Assembly (NCBI RefSeq): GCF_000820765.1
Contig: NZ_CCYH01000038.1
Location: forward strand, 62,001 to 126,000
Direction: 5' to 3'
Source of the DNA: Candidatus Soleaferrea massiliensis AP7
GTDB lineage: Bacteria > Bacillota > Clostridia > Oscillospirales > Ruminococcaceae
DNA length: 64,000 nucleotides
Of the stretch, positions 8,232 to 17,484 are shown in pieces. The notes beneath the pieces are model-generated. The model did no database searches. It was not told the origin of the DNA and worked only from the letters and a program-made list of their open reading frames with translations. The position numbers and the translations under genes are program-made. Each line of letters opens with the position of its first letter. The stretch's first letter is position 1.

Positions 8232-11200
8232 TTATCCTCTCAAAATATACAGCTTGATCGCAACCAGGTCAAAGATGTTGACCTTGCCATCCTTATTGAA
8301 GTCTGCCTGATAGGCCTCTCTCGCCGAGAAATCTGTACGGCCCAGGATGTAGGACTTGATGCTCAGCAGATCGGCCACGCCGATTGCGCCATTGCCGTCC
8401 ACATCGCCCATCACCGCGCTGGCAACCTCTACCGGGATGTCGATGGAAACCAGCTCGCCGCCGTTCTTCACATCGTAATAGTCCCCGTCGCTGCTGAGCC
8501 GCTGGTAGGTCAGTGTCAGCGTGGTCACGCCTTCCTGCTTGCCGGTGACGGTAATGCTGCCGTTCTGCACCGTGACATCTGCGATGTCGCCGTCGGCAAT
8601 CTTCGCGTCTACACGGTTGAGCACGTTTGCGAGCGGCAGCTTTGCACCGGCCGCGGTCTTCACGTCCACATTGAGGTTCTTCACACCGTCTTCCGCCAGA
8701 TCGACAAAGAGATCATCCTTGTCGGACTGGATGCTGTACGGAGCGGTTCCGGACGGCACCGGACGGTCGCTTGTGCTCTGGTCCACCCAGATTACCGGCA
8801 GTCCGTTTTCATCCAGCTTCGTCTCGTCGATGTACATCCGGTCGGTGTAAAGCCTTCTTCCTCCCGTCGTCGATGAACGGCCATGATATACATAATAGCT
8901 TTCCGTTCCATCCGGCGTCGTGATGAAGCTTCCGTGTCCCGTCGAATACATGCCCAGCTCTTCATTCTGAGAGATGACCGGGTTCAGTTCGTATTTGTCC
9001 CACGGACCGAGTGGGTTGTCCGCTACGGCATAGCCCACACCGTAATTCTCGTTTTCATAGTTGTTGCAGGAGTACAGGATGTAGTAGATCGGCTCCTTCT
9101 CGCCGTCTCCATCCTTATCGTAGTAGTACTTCAGCGTTGTAGAGCCTTCCGCCCATCTGCGGTCCTTCTTCTTGCCGTTGTACTTCTCGTAATCGTTTAC
9201 ATGCGCGTTCTCCCACGCCTGCTTTTCGCTTCCATAGTTGATGATCGGCACAAAGCCGTCCTTGCGGACGTTTTCCGCGTCGTTCTCATCCTTAGTCGCG
9301 TTCACATACTCATCCTTAATCGTCGGCTGTGTGCTGCCGGTCGGGTCGTTCCACCACTCGGTGTTCAGTTCCACCGCGTAGATGTTCGACTCCTCGATGT
9401 ACTTGCCCAGATCGTCGTCCCATACCCAGTTCCGGTATGCGTTTCTTGAATAGTACAGATACATCTTTCCGTTGTCGTCAAAGAAGACGTTCGCGTCGAT
9501 GGTCGGGATGTAGGTACCCTTCGGCGCCGTCATACCCTCTTCCTGCGTAGCCGGCGGCTTCATCTGCGCAGAATCCATGATCTGGTTTACATCATAGTAA
9601 TCCGGGTCATACGGGGAATAGTCGATCGGCATATCTCCGATGATGCTGAACGGGCCTTCCGGCTTGTCCGATACCGCCACGCCGATCTTGCACGCTTCGC
9701 CGAAATCGGCAAAGCCGAACGCCTCTTCTCTCAGCTCCGGCTTCATCATCGCTGAATAGAAGATGTAGTAGAGCCCGGTGTCCTCATTGTGATACACCTC
9801 CGGCGCCCAGAACCAGGTGGAACCCCACTGATTCGGGTCGTTGGACGCGATTGCTCCGCTGGATGCCTTCTCCCAGGTCACAAGGTCCGGCGAACGGTAC
9901 ACGCCGAAGTAATAGCCCCTGTTGGCACCGTCGGTGCTGTAGGCGTAGTAGTAGCCGCTGTCCTTGTCATACAAAACATAGGGATCCGCCGCCGCCATGG
10001 TTGCGTTGTTGTAGTAGGTCGCATTGGTTTCCGCAACCAGAACCGGAATGCTGACCGAAACCAATTCGTCGCCATTGGTGACGTCGTAGTAGTTTCCATT
10101 ACTGCTGAGCCGCTGGTAGGTCAGCGTCAGCGTGGTTTCACCCTTCTGCTTGCCGGTGACGGTCACATTGCCGTTCTTCACAGTGACATCCGCGATGTCT
10201 CCGTTGGCAACCTTCGCGTCCACACGGTTCAGAACATTGCTGAGCGGCAGCTTTGCGCCGGCCGCGGTCTTCACATCCACATTGATGTTTGCTGTCATAT
10301 CTTCGTTGGTCTGATCGATGTACAGCTTATCGGTATCCGCCTGGATGCTGTACGGAGCTGTTCCGGACGGCACCGGACGGTCGCTTGTGCTCTGGTCTAC
10401 CCAGATCACCGGCAGTCCGTTTTCATCCAGCTTCGTCTCGTCGATGTACATCCGGTCGGTGTAAAGCCTTCTTCCTCCCGTCGTCGATGAACGGCCATGA
10501 TATACATAATAGCTTTCCGTTCCATCCGGCGTCGTGATGAAGCTTCCGTGTCCCGTCGAATACATGCCCAGCTCTTCATTCTGTGAGATGACCGGGTTCA
10601 GTTCGTATTTGTCCCACGGACCGAGTGGGTTGTCCGCTACGGCATAGCCCACACCGTAATTCTCGTTTTCATAGTTGTTGCAGGAGTACAGGATGTAGTA
10701 GATCGGCTCTTTCTCACCGTCTCCATCCTTATCATAGTAGTACTTCAGCGTTGTCGAGCCTTCCGCCCATCTGCGGTCCTTCTTCTTGCCGTTGTACTTC
10801 TCGTAATCGTTTACATGCGCGTTCTCCCACGCCTGCTTTTCGCTTCCATAGTTGATGATCGGCACAAAGCCGTCCTTGCGGACGTTTTCCGCGTCGTTCT
10901 CATCCTTGGTCGCGTTCACATACTCTTCTTTGATCGTCGGCTGTGTGCTGCCGGTCGGGTCGTTCCACCACTCGGTGTTCAGTTCCACCGCGTAGATGTT
11001 CGATTCCTCGATGTACTTGCCCAGATCATCGTCCCATACCCAGTTCCGGTATGCGTTTCTTGAATAGTACAGATAGATTCTGCCGTCGTCGTCAAAGAAG
11101 ACGTTCGCGTCGATGGTCGGGATGTAGGTGCCCTTCGGCGCCGTCATGCCCTCTTCCTGCGTGGCCGGCGGCTTCATCTGCGCAGAATCCATGATCTGGT

Positions 11201-11750
11201 TGACATCGTAGTAATCCGGGTCATATGGGGAATAGTCGATCGGCATATCCCCGACGATGCTGAACGGGCCTTCCGGCTTGTCCGATACCGCCACGCCGAT
11301 CTTGCACGCTTCGCCGAAATCGGCAAAGCCGAACGCCTCTTCTCTCAGCTCCGGCTTCATCATCGCCGAGTAGAAGATGTAGTAGAGCCCGGTGTCCTCA
11401 TTGTGATATACCTCCGGCGCCCAGAACCAGTCGGAACCCCACTGATTCGGGTCGTTGGACGCGATCGCGCCGCTGGATGCCTTCTCCCAGGTCACAAGGT
11501 CCGGCGAACGGTACACACCGAAGTAATAGCCCTTGCTGGCTCCTGCTGTACTGTAGGCGTAGTAGTAGCCGCTGTCCTCATCATAGAGCACATGCGGATC
11601 TGCCGCATTGATGGTAGCATTGTTGTAATAGGTTGCGTTGGTCTGTGTCTCTGTCTCAGACGGCTGTATTGCCGACATCGCCGGAATCACCGCAGTCGAT
11701 ACCATGGTAACTGCCAGCAAGGTGCTGAGACAACGTGTCAATTTTTTCAT
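8232..11750 (-). CDS. secreted dual GH43 glycoside hydrolase with C-terminal dockerin
   Basis: The 1,172 residues begin with a signal peptide (MKKLTRCLSTLLAVTMVSTA, cleavage near AMSA). There follow two nearly identical tandem units of 538 residues. Each unit has a five-bladed GH43 domain (candidate general base in the AADPHVLYDEDS and AADPYVLYDKDS motifs, Asp 51 and Asp 589) plus an Ig-like/Big2-like domain (VTGKQKGETTLTLTYQ). A dockerin ends the protein (GDVDGNGAIGVADLLSIKSY ... DFNKDGKVNIFDLVAIKLY). GH43 enzymes cleave arabinan or xylan side chains; the exact substrate cannot be read here. The dockerin predicts docking to a cohesin scaffold. The ribosome site is AAAGGAG before ATG 11,750. 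The duplication is discussed in the findings. Confidence 0.93.
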   Translation of the reverse strand: MKKLTRCLSTLLAVTMVSTAVIPAMSAIQPSETETQTNATYYNNATINAADPHVLYDEDSGYYYAYSTAGASKGYYFGVYRSPDLVTWEKASSGAIASNDPNQWGSDWFWAPEVYHNEDTGLYYIFYSAMMKPELREEAFGFADFGEACKIGVAVSDKPEGPFSIVGDMPIDYSPYDPDYYDVNQIMDSAQMKPPATQEEGMTAPKGTYIPTIDANVFFDDDGRIYLYYSRNAYRNWVWDDDLGKYIEESNIYAVELNTEWWNDPTGSTQPTIKEEYVNATKDENDAENVRKDGFVPIINYGSEKQAWENAHVNDYEKYNGKKKDRRWAEGSTTLKYYYDKDGDGEKEPIYYILYSCNNYENENYGVGYAVADNPLGPWDKYELNPVISQNEELGMYSTGHGSFITTPDGTESYYVYHGRSSTTGGRRLYTDRMYIDETKLDENGLPVIWVDQSTSDRPVPSGTAPYSIQADTDKLYIDQTNEDMTANINVDVKTAAGAKLPLSNVLNRVDAKVANGDIADVTVKNGNVTVTGKQKGETTLTLTYQRLSSNGNYYDVTNGDELVSVSIPVLVAETNATYYNNATMAAADPYVLYDKDSGYYYAYSTDGANRGYYFGVYRSPDLVTWEKASSGAIASNDPNQWGSTWFWAPEVYHNEDTGLYYIFYSAMMKPELREEAFGFADFGEACKIGVAVSDKPEGPFSIIGDMPIDYSPYDPDYYDVNQIMDSAQMKPPATQEEGMTAPKGTYIPTIDANVFFDDNGKMYLYYSRNAYRNWVWDDDLGKYIEESNIYAVELNTEWWNDPTGSTQPTIKDEYVNATKDENDAENVRKDGFVPIINYGSEKQAWENAHVNDYEKYNGKKKDRRWAEGSTTLKYYYDKDGDGEKEPIYYILYSCNNYENENYGVGYAVADNPLGPWDKYELNPVISQNEELGMYSTGHGSFITTPDGTESYYVYHGRSSTTGGRRLYTDRMYIDETKLDENGLPVIWVDQSTSDRPVPSGTAPYSIQSDKDDLFVDLAEDGVKNLNVDVKTAAGAKLPLANVLNRVDAKIADGDIADVTVQNGSITVTGKQEGVTTLTLTYQRLSSDGDYYDVKNGGELVSIDIPVEVASAVMGDVDGNGAIGVADLLSIKSYILGRTDFSAREAYQADFNKDGKVNIFDLVAIKLYILRG

Positions 11751-11833
11751 TTTGGTCTCCTTTCAAATTTTCCTGTCTCTTGTAGCATTGCGGCTTTCGC
11801 TGCGCGGATGGTTCAATCCCTCCTTCAAAGACT

Positions 11834-11863
11834 AATGTAATATGAGACTGTATGGAAGGTCAA
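11834..11863 (-). promoter_or_regulatory. possible promoter of the GH43-dockerin gene
   Basis: Minus strand -35 TTGACC and a weak -10 TACATT at 18 bp, about 85 nt before the start codon. The rest of this 480-bp gap (11,751-12,180) is AT-rich with no gene; a 5' leader and further regulatory sites are possible but not recognisable. Confidence 0.3.
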
Positions 11864-12180
11864 TAGGATATATTCCATACAATTTTCAGCTGTATTTGTA
11901 TGATTATTACAAAATTTCAATCTAAAATATATTCATAATTGTCCAATCATATCAATTGTTATTATAATATATCCGTATCTTTTTTACAAGACTATTTCGT
12001 GATCTTTTTCAAAGAAAAAAATGTATGTTCCATTGCTGTTCTGTCCGAATGCCCTTATATTGTCTGATTGAACCTGGATACGTATCCTGCAACCATTATA
12101 TCTTGTGCTATCACAGCAAATTATCTGAAACTGGTTAAGCCAACAGGCCATCAGTAGAATTTTCTACTGATACTCATTAT

Positions 12181-12221
12181 AAAAATAGGAGCCACGGGTT
12201 GAACCCGTAACTCCTATTTTT
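12181..12221 (-). terminator. terminator after the double-dockerin gene
   Basis: Arms AAAATAGGAG and CTCCTATTTT with an inner ACGGGTT/AACCCGT stem. T-runs lie on both sides, so it can work in either direction. It is 12 nt past the stop at 12,233. Confidence 0.8.
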
Positions 12222-12232
12222 ATAATATGAAA

Positions 12233-13141
12233 TCAACTCAGTGAAAACTGTGCCAGCAAATCCGGATCGACATCACCTGCTTGTTGGATATCGGATTTTA
12301 TTGCCATGAGGTCGGCAACATCGACGACACCGTCATGATTATAATCAGCAGCAGCCCAGTAGCAGCCAGTAAACGACTCGTCACAGCTTAAAATATAATA
12401 TTTAATGAGCTCCAAATCCTCTATATCTACAACACCGTTTCCGTCTGCATCACCCATCATCACGACAGTTTTAACCGCTTTATCCATAGAAGTCCGTTCG
12501 CTTCCGTCAATGATCATCGTGCCGGTACCGACCACTGCTGCCGGGTCGGTAATCGATGTGCCGTTTTCAATGTCTCGGAAACTGTAGGCTGAATTTAGCG
12601 CGAGCCAATCACCGATTGTTTTGCATGTCATCGTGGTTTCTAAAAAATGCTGTGCGGTTGTATCAAATGCATCCTCTCCAGCTGGAGGGGTGTTCTGTAG
12701 CTTTTGATTTTTTGCCAATACCAAATCCAGAACATTGATAATATTATTCCCATCCATATCAGCAGCCTTTAAATAGCATCCCGTCAATCCTTCTTCGCTT
12801 AAAATATAAAGCCGCATGGTTTCCAGATCATCATCCGAAATAATGCCATCTCCGTTCACATCGCCACGAACATAAAGAGTTGCCACATTTTCGGCTGGAT
12901 TCTGAAGACCGTCCTGCTTGTAGACCACCATGCCGGTTTTCAGAACCGTTTGCGTATAGTTTTGACCGGTCACGAGATCTCTCGCCTGGTATCCGGCTTC
13001 ATTGAGCTGTGACACGGTTGTGACATAATCGACGCCATAGAAATATGCAGTCGGCTGCGTGTCGTCGGCAAATACCATCAAAGAACCTCCCGTGATTAAC
13101 AGCGAACCGGCCAGTGCAGAGCATATCAGTTTTTTCATCAT
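12233..13141 (-). CDS. secreted protein with two dockerin modules and no catalytic domain
   Basis: A 302-residue protein with a signal peptide (KKLICSALAGSLLITGGSLM, cleavage after VFADD region). A first dockerin pair is at about residues 93-147 (GDVNGDGIISDDDLETMRLY, then DMDGNNIINVLDLVLAKNQ). A second is at about 225-285 (GDADGNGVVDIEDLELIKYY, then DYNHDGVVDVADLMAIKSD). The Asp/Asn calcium loops are intact in all four repeats. The linker (about 150-220) and the N-terminal 70 residues match no domain I know. The two modules could bridge two cohesins, making this a structural adaptor and not an enzyme; that is inference. The ribosome site is GGAAGGTGTC before ATG. Confidence 0.85.
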   Translation of the reverse strand: MMKKLICSALAGSLLITGGSLMVFADDTQPTAYFYGVDYVTTVSQLNEAGYQARDLVTGQNYTQTVLKTGMVVYKQDGLQNPAENVATLYVRGDVNGDGIISDDDLETMRLYILSEEGLTGCYLKAADMDGNNIINVLDLVLAKNQKLQNTPPAGEDAFDTTAQHFLETTMTCKTIGDWLALNSAYSFRDIENGTSITDPAAVVGTGTMIIDGSERTSMDKAVKTVVMMGDADGNGVVDIEDLELIKYYILSCDESFTGCYWAAADYNHDGVVDVADLMAIKSDIQQAGDVDPDLLAQFSLS

Positions 13142-13192
13142 GACACCTTCCTTTTCATAATACTTGATTTTTATTCTAATCGGTTTTGAATA

Positions 13193-13372
13193 TTAGAAGC
13201 TGATTCCGGAAGACTTGGAACGCATTGAAATATTCTGCCTGCATCTCAACGTCCAAGCATACATCTCCGTTGACAGGATATTAAGCGGCAATGTCATTTT
13301 ACCGAAACCATACTTCGAATATTTCTTTCCGTTTAGCACCTGCTGCATTCCATAAAATTCTTGGGGAACCAT
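13193..13372 (-). CDS. doubtful small ORF upstream of the double-dockerin gene
   Basis: A 59-codon frame starting MVPQEFYGMQQVL, with GGAAGG 7 nt upstream of its ATG and a good promoter at 13,469-13,496. I do not recognise the product (two Cys-free basic segments, no membrane helix). It may be a genuine small gene, a relic, or just the leader of the dockerin gene 52 nt downstream. Confidence 0.3.
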   Translation of the reverse strand: MVPQEFYGMQQVLNGKKYSKYGFGKMTLPLNILSTEMYAWTLRCRQNISMRSKSSGISF

Positions 13373-13468
13373 TACCGTACCTTCCAACAAACCAGATGAT
13401 CATATTTCTTACTGCAGAGATCCGTGTTCAATATTATATCAAATTCAAAAATTTATCTGTATGACATA

Positions 13469-13496
13469 ATTATAGTTGATATTAGATATATGTCAA
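13469..13496 (-). promoter_or_regulatory. strong promoter for the double-dockerin gene region
   Basis: Minus strand -35 TTGACA, 16-bp spacer, -10 TATAAT, in AT-rich DNA. It would start a transcript near 13,462 that covers the small ORF and the dockerin gene. If the small ORF is not real, the leader is about 320 nt. No riboswitch was recognised in it. Confidence 0.6.
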
Positions 13497-13583
13497 TATA
13501 TTCGACAAAAACAGTCTTTTTTCTCTATATTATTGTCAAAATCACCTCATGAAAAGCCTACTGGCCCTTCTTTCCCGGATATC

Positions 13584-13620
13584 AAAAAACCGGTTCATCC
13601 TCCTCAAGAGGACAAACCGG
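13584..13620 (-). terminator. terminator of the glycosyltransferase-licD unit
   Basis: The arms CCGGTTTGTCCTC and GAGGATGAACCGG (minus strand, small mismatches) are followed by six T. It lies 15-50 nt past the licD-like stop. Confidence 0.8.
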
Positions 13621-13634
13621 CAACTCATTTCCTG

Positions 13635-14519
13635 CTACTGATTCTCAGATACACAATAATAAACACCTTTATAATCCAGATAGCTGTGCTTTAAATCGCA
13701 GAACACGATATCATGGTGGATGACCTGCTTTTCCTTTGGCGGCGGCTGCATATAGTCACCGAAAGCCATCGTCAGATAGGCGTCGTATCCCACCGGGATC
13801 GGGAACTTCTCCCCTTCAAATTCCTTCCAGACAGCGGAAGCAAAGGCTTCCCTCGGATATTCATTCTTCATATAGCCGGGGCCGGAACAAAGTTCGGTGA
13901 TCTTCTCACACTGCGAAATCGGATACCTGGTCATCTTTCTCTCCGCAAAATTCCGGATCCTGTTGCGCAGCTTTCTGCCCCTCAATAACGCCAAAACGGC
14001 TTTGCCGACAAACTCGACCTTCTTACCATGATTGGTCGGCGCCTGCTGGATGCAGAACAGCGAATAGGTCAGCGCCCAGATCTTCTGCATCCGGCGCTGC
14101 CATTTTCCGTTAGGGCAGCCGTCCAAGGGAAGGACATCCAGCACCAATCCGTGATTAATGTCCAGGTCCGCCTGATAGGTCTTGATAAACGCCGTATGGT
14201 TGTCATTGATCGTGGAGAATAGATTCTTGGTGTAATGGGTGTCGTCGGTGATCTGATAGCTGTAGCGTTCGGTATCCGCATACCGATTCCAGAGCTTTTT
14301 CAGCTTCTCATAATCTTCCCGGGGCATGAATACATCCACATCATCGTCCCAGGGGATAAAGCCCTGATGACGCAGGGTCCCAATGCAGCATCCCCCGCAG
14401 AAAAAGAAGGTCAGCCCGTGTTCTTCACAGAAATCCCGGAAATAAACGGCCATTTCCAGACCTTTCATCTGCAATTCGCGCAGCTGCTGCGGTGTGAATA
14501 CATGGTTGTGCTTGTCCAT
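13635..14519 (-). CDS. LicD-family phosphotransferase/nucleotidyltransferase-fold protein
   Basis: A 294-residue LicD protein. LicD enzymes transfer phosphocholine or similar groups to cell-surface glycans. The signature is at the N-terminal third: FFCGGCCIGTLRHQGFIPWD then DDVDVFMPREDYEKL, with the metal-binding aspartates expected for the fold. The middle and C-terminus (NHGLVLDVLPLDGCPNGKW; FGDYMQPPPKEKQ) are also typical. The ATG at 14,519 is preferred over an upstream start: it overlaps the preceding stop by one base (TAATG) and has GGAGG upstream. With its glycosyltransferase partner it probably decorates teichoic acid or a capsular glycan; the exact donor is unknown. Confidence 0.88.
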   Translation of the reverse strand: MDKHNHVFTPQQLRELQMKGLEMAVYFRDFCEEHGLTFFFCGGCCIGTLRHQGFIPWDDDVDVFMPREDYEKLKKLWNRYADTERYSYQITDDTHYTKNLFSTINDNHTAFIKTYQADLDINHGLVLDVLPLDGCPNGKWQRRMQKIWALTYSLFCIQQAPTNHGKKVEFVGKAVLALLRGRKLRNRIRNFAERKMTRYPISQCEKITELCSGPGYMKNEYPREAFASAVWKEFEGEKFPIPVGYDAYLTMAFGDYMQPPPKEKQVIHHDIVFCDLKHSYLDYKGVYYCVSENQ

Positions 14520-15613
14520 TATGATGACGCCTCCTCTTTGCGGCGGCGGTTGTCGATCAGACACCGGCGCACCTCTTCCATTGCCGTACAGCTGCGATTT
14601 TCCTTCCGCAAACGCCAGAATGGCAGCTTAATGATGCCAAACAGCGTTCCGACGCCGTAGCCTGCATGCAGCAGGAAAAACATAAACGGAAGCAGCAGCG
14701 CGCGGGCTCCCAGCTTCTTACCCCGGCTGGAAAGGATCGTGAGGATCACATCCATCACGCCATAGAGGACACCCAGCCCGGCCAATGGCTGCCAGATGCC
14801 GCATATGGCAAGAATCAGTGCCGCAAGGACCGCCAGCACAAAGCAAAGCGGCATGAAATGATACAGGGAAAAGCAGTTCGGGGAAACGCCAAGCGTCAGG
14901 CCGATCCAATTGCCATTCTGATATTTCTGCTTGAGCATCTTCGAAAAGCGGTTCCGCGGATGGTGGTAGGACCGGACCTTGGAATCGAAAAACAGGCGGT
15001 ACCCAGCTTTCCGCATCCGATAGTGCATCTCGTTGTCCTCTGTCCGGGCCAGACGCTCGTCATAGCCGCCGACCGTTTCAAATACCTCCCGGGCATAGGC
15101 CCCATGCGCGAGGGTGCTGACATATTTCGTCTCCTCGCTGTGGCGGTATGCCGCAATGCCGCTGCCGAACAGCGACTCCTCCGCCGTCAGCAGCGTGCGC
15201 TGCCAGGGGTCCTCTTCATTGACCACGCTTTTCCTGGGGCCGCCGATAATCTTTTCTCCCCGCTCAAAGCCGGCCACATCGTTTGCTATGAAGTCCGGGT
15301 CCAGCGTACAATGCGCATCCACCCGTACGATCAAATCTCCCTTCGCCTGGCGCAGCGCGACATTCCAGCCGCATGGCAGAATCATGCCTGGATTATCCAG
15401 CACCAGAATCCCGGCAAATTCATCCTGGCAGGATGCCCCGAAATTCTCCATAATCCGGCGGGTGCCATCCTCCGAGGCGCTGTCCACCAGAATGCACTGG
15501 ATCAGATGATGCGGATAGGTCTGTGCTTTCAGACTGTCCAGCAGTGCGGGAAGCAGTGATTCTGCGTTCTTTGCGATTACCAGAAACGATACAACCGTAT
15601 TTTCCTGACCCAT
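14519..15613 (-). CDS. family 2 glycosyltransferase, membrane-anchored (ExoA-like)
   Basis: A 364-residue GT-A glycosyltransferase. The N-terminal domain has VVSFLVIAKNAESLLPALLD, the nucleotide-sugar Asp in ILVDSASEDGT, the DxD-like VRVDAHCTLDPDFI, and TEDNEMHYRMRKAGY as the acceptor/catalytic segment. Three hydrophobic segments at the C-terminal third (around residues 250-330) anchor it in the membrane, as in succinoglycan ExoA-like enzymes. The ATG at 15,613 has GAGGGG upstream. It is translationally coupled to the licD-like gene, so both probably act on one surface polymer. Confidence 0.87.
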   Translation of the reverse strand: MGQENTVVSFLVIAKNAESLLPALLDSLKAQTYPHHLIQCILVDSASEDGTRRIMENFGASCQDEFAGILVLDNPGMILPCGWNVALRQAKGDLIVRVDAHCTLDPDFIANDVAGFERGEKIIGGPRKSVVNEEDPWQRTLLTAEESLFGSGIAAYRHSEETKYVSTLAHGAYAREVFETVGGYDERLARTEDNEMHYRMRKAGYRLFFDSKVRSYHHPRNRFSKMLKQKYQNGNWIGLTLGVSPNCFSLYHFMPLCFVLAVLAALILAICGIWQPLAGLGVLYGVMDVILTILSSRGKKLGARALLLPFMFFLLHAGYGVGTLFGIIKLPFWRLRKENRSCTAMEEVRRCLIDNRRRKEEASS

Positions 15614-15836
15614 AAAACAACCCCTCTTTTTATCTCTCCGGGGCATTCCGACGAAAATCAATCTGATATACGGACTCTGATATCACCGGAAATTCCCATC
15701 ATCAAACAGCCGGCATCGCCGTGCTTTGCTGTCGCTGAATCCATTTTTTAATCTGCCGGTCTGCTGTTTTCTTCAATTCCATTTCCATAATGTACTGTCA
15801 TACTCTCTGACGTACCGGCTGTCCATGAACCGATAT

Positions 15837-15872
15837 GAAAAGAACCGATTGTCTCAGACAATCGGTTCTTTT
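15837..15872 (-). terminator. terminator of the tRNA operon
   Basis: A near-perfect hairpin, arms AAAAGAACCGATTGTC and GACAATCGGTTCTTTT, immediately after tRNA-Cys on the minus strand. The space from here to the glycosyltransferase start (15,614-15,836) shows no gene. Confidence 0.85.
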
Positions 15873-15877
15873 CTATT

Positions 15878-15952
15878 TGGAGGTGCCACCCAGATTTGAA
15901 CTGGGGAATGAAGGTTTTGCAGACCTTGGCCTTACCACTTGGCGATGGCACC
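15878..15952 (-). tRNA. tRNA-Cys(GCA)
   Basis: The cloverleaf is complete, with a GGTGCCA/TGGCACC acceptor stem. The anticodon loop CTGCAAA gives GCA. The discriminator base is U, characteristic of tRNA-Cys. CCA is encoded. Last gene of the operon. Confidence 0.95.
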
Positions 15953-15993
15953 GGATAAAAAAGACGCTATATTGGCAGCGTCAAAAGAAAAAT

Positions 15994-16069
15994 TGGAGCG
16001 GGTTACGAGGCTCGAACTCGCTACCTCCACCTTGGCAAGGTGGCGCTCTACCAGATGAGCTAAACCCGC
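15994..16069 (-). tRNA. tRNA-Gly(GCC)
   Basis: Acceptor stem GCGGGTT/AACCCGC, anticodon loop TTGCCAA between CCACC and GGTGG, T-loop GTTCGAGC, and encoded CCA. Confidence 0.96.
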
Positions 16070-16130
16070 ATACAGTATATGTTGAGCGGATAGAGTGCAG
16101 AAGAAACTTCTCACTCTATCGACTCAGGTG

Positions 16131-16206
<76 letters not shown>

Positions 16207-16210
16207 ATGT

Positions 16211-16287
16211 TGGCGACCTGGAAGGGACTCGAACCCTCGACCTCTAGCGTGACAGGCTAGCGTTCTAACCAACTGAACTACCAGGCC
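16211..16287 (-). tRNA. tRNA-Asp(GTC)
   Basis: Acceptor stem GGCCTGG/CCAGGTC, anticodon loop CTGTCAC, discriminator G as usual for tRNA-Asp, and encoded CCA. Confidence 0.96.
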
Positions 16288-16293
16288 AACTAC

Positions 16294-16369
16294 TGGTGGG
16301 AACAACAGGGCTCGAACCTGTGACCCCCTGCTTGTAAGGCAGGTGCTCTCCCAGCTGAGCTATGCTCCC
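16294..16369 (-). tRNA. tRNA-Val(TAC)
   Basis: Acceptor stem GGGAGCA/TGTTCCC, anticodon loop CTTACAA, GTTCGAGC T-loop, and encoded CCA. First gene of the operon Val-Asp-Phe-Gly-Cys. Confidence 0.96.
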
Positions 16370-16405
16370 GTGTGCCTTAGCCGCTTTATCTCAGCGACGT
16401 ATTAT

Positions 16406-16434
16406 ATTATACTAGATGGTTTCTGAAAAGTCAA
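16406..16434 (-). promoter_or_regulatory. promoter of the tRNA operon
   Basis: Minus strand -35 TTGACT, exactly 17 bp, -10 TATAAT, about 35 nt before tRNA-Val. The GAGATAAAGC stretch between them would be the leader. The 200 nt between this promoter and folD (16,435-16,638) hold no recognisable gene. Confidence 0.85.
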
Positions 16435-16638
16435 GGCCTTTTTTCACAAAAAACAAATTTTTTTGCCTTTATTCGCCTTTCGCTTCCAGAAGCATCGGTA
16501 CAATCGGCACAGGGGCCCATTTTCCCAGCTTTGTTCAGATGGTTTTCGTTCCGGCCATGCGCAGCACAGCCGGATGAAACCGGTTTTCTCATCTACACTG
16601 GTATTATATGCGCCCCTGTTACAAAGTATTCCTGTAAA

Positions 16639-17484
16639 TTATCTGGCCGCCGCCGCGATGGTGTTTTTCAGCAGCATCAGGCGGGTCATCGGGCCTACGC
16701 CGCCCGGCACCGGCGTGATGTGGCCGGCAACCTCCTTGACCGCTTCAAAGTCCACATCGCCGCAGAGTTTGCCGTCCTCAAGGCGGTTCATGCCGACGTC
16801 AATGACGACCGCGCCTTCCTTGACCATATCGGCCGTGACAAAGTTCGCCCTGCCGATGGCGACCACCAGGATGTCCGCGCGCCTGCAGACTTCCTTTAAA
16901 TCTTTGGTGCGGGAATGGCAGATTGTAACGGTGCCGTTGCTATGTAACAGCAGCATGGCCATCGGTTTGCCGACGATGTTGCTGCGGCCGATGACGACGC
17001 ATTCCTTGCCGCAGACATCGATGCCGCATTCCCTGATCAGCTCCATGACACCGGCCGGCGTACACGGCAGGAACTTGTAGTCGCCGATCATGATTTTGCC
17101 GACATTCTGCGCATGGAACGCATCCACGTCCTTGTCCGGTGAAATCCGCTCGATGACGGCCTTCTCGTCGAGATGCTTCGGCAGCGGGAGCTGAACGAGG
17201 ATGCCGTCGATATCGGTTTTGCTGTTGAGCTTGTCGATCAGTGCGATCAGCTCTTCCTGCGTTGTCTCGGCCGGCAGCGCATATTCCTCGGAATAGATGC
17301 CCACCTCGGCGCAGTCTTTCTTCTTGTTGTTGACATAGACTCTGGATGCCGGATCGTCGCCCACAATGACAACGGCAAGGCCCGGCGTCGTACCCTGCTC
17401 CTCCTCGAGCTTTCTGACCTCTTCGGCCAGCTGTGCGCGGACCTTTGCGGATATCTCTTTACCATTGATGATCTTCGCTGACAT
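16639..17484 (-). CDS. folD: bifunctional methylenetetrahydrofolate dehydrogenase/cyclohydrolase
   Basis: FolD interconverts 5,10-methylene-THF and 10-formyl-THF for purine and formyl-Met supply. The 281 residues are full length: the catalytic region with Tyr/Lys ([13 protein letters not shown]), the signature [13 protein letters not shown], the NADP-binding [14 protein letters not shown], and the C-terminal signature [11 protein letters not shown]. Its start overlaps the lgt stop by one base (TAATG), so the two genes are coupled. Confidence 0.97.
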   Translation of the reverse strand: MSAKIINGKEISAKVRAQLAEEVRKLEEEQGTTPGLAVVIVGDDPASRVYVNNKKKDCAEVGIYSEEYALPAETTQEELIALIDKLNSKTDIDGILVQLPLPKHLDEKAVIERISPDKDVDAFHAQNVGKIMIGDYKFLPCTPAGVMELIRECGIDVCGKECVVIGRSNIVGKPMAMLLLHSNGTVTICHSRTKDLKEVCRRADILVVAIGRANFVTADMVKEGAVVIDVGMNRLEDGKLCGDVDFEAVKEVAGHITPVPGGVGPMTRLMLLKNTIAAAAR

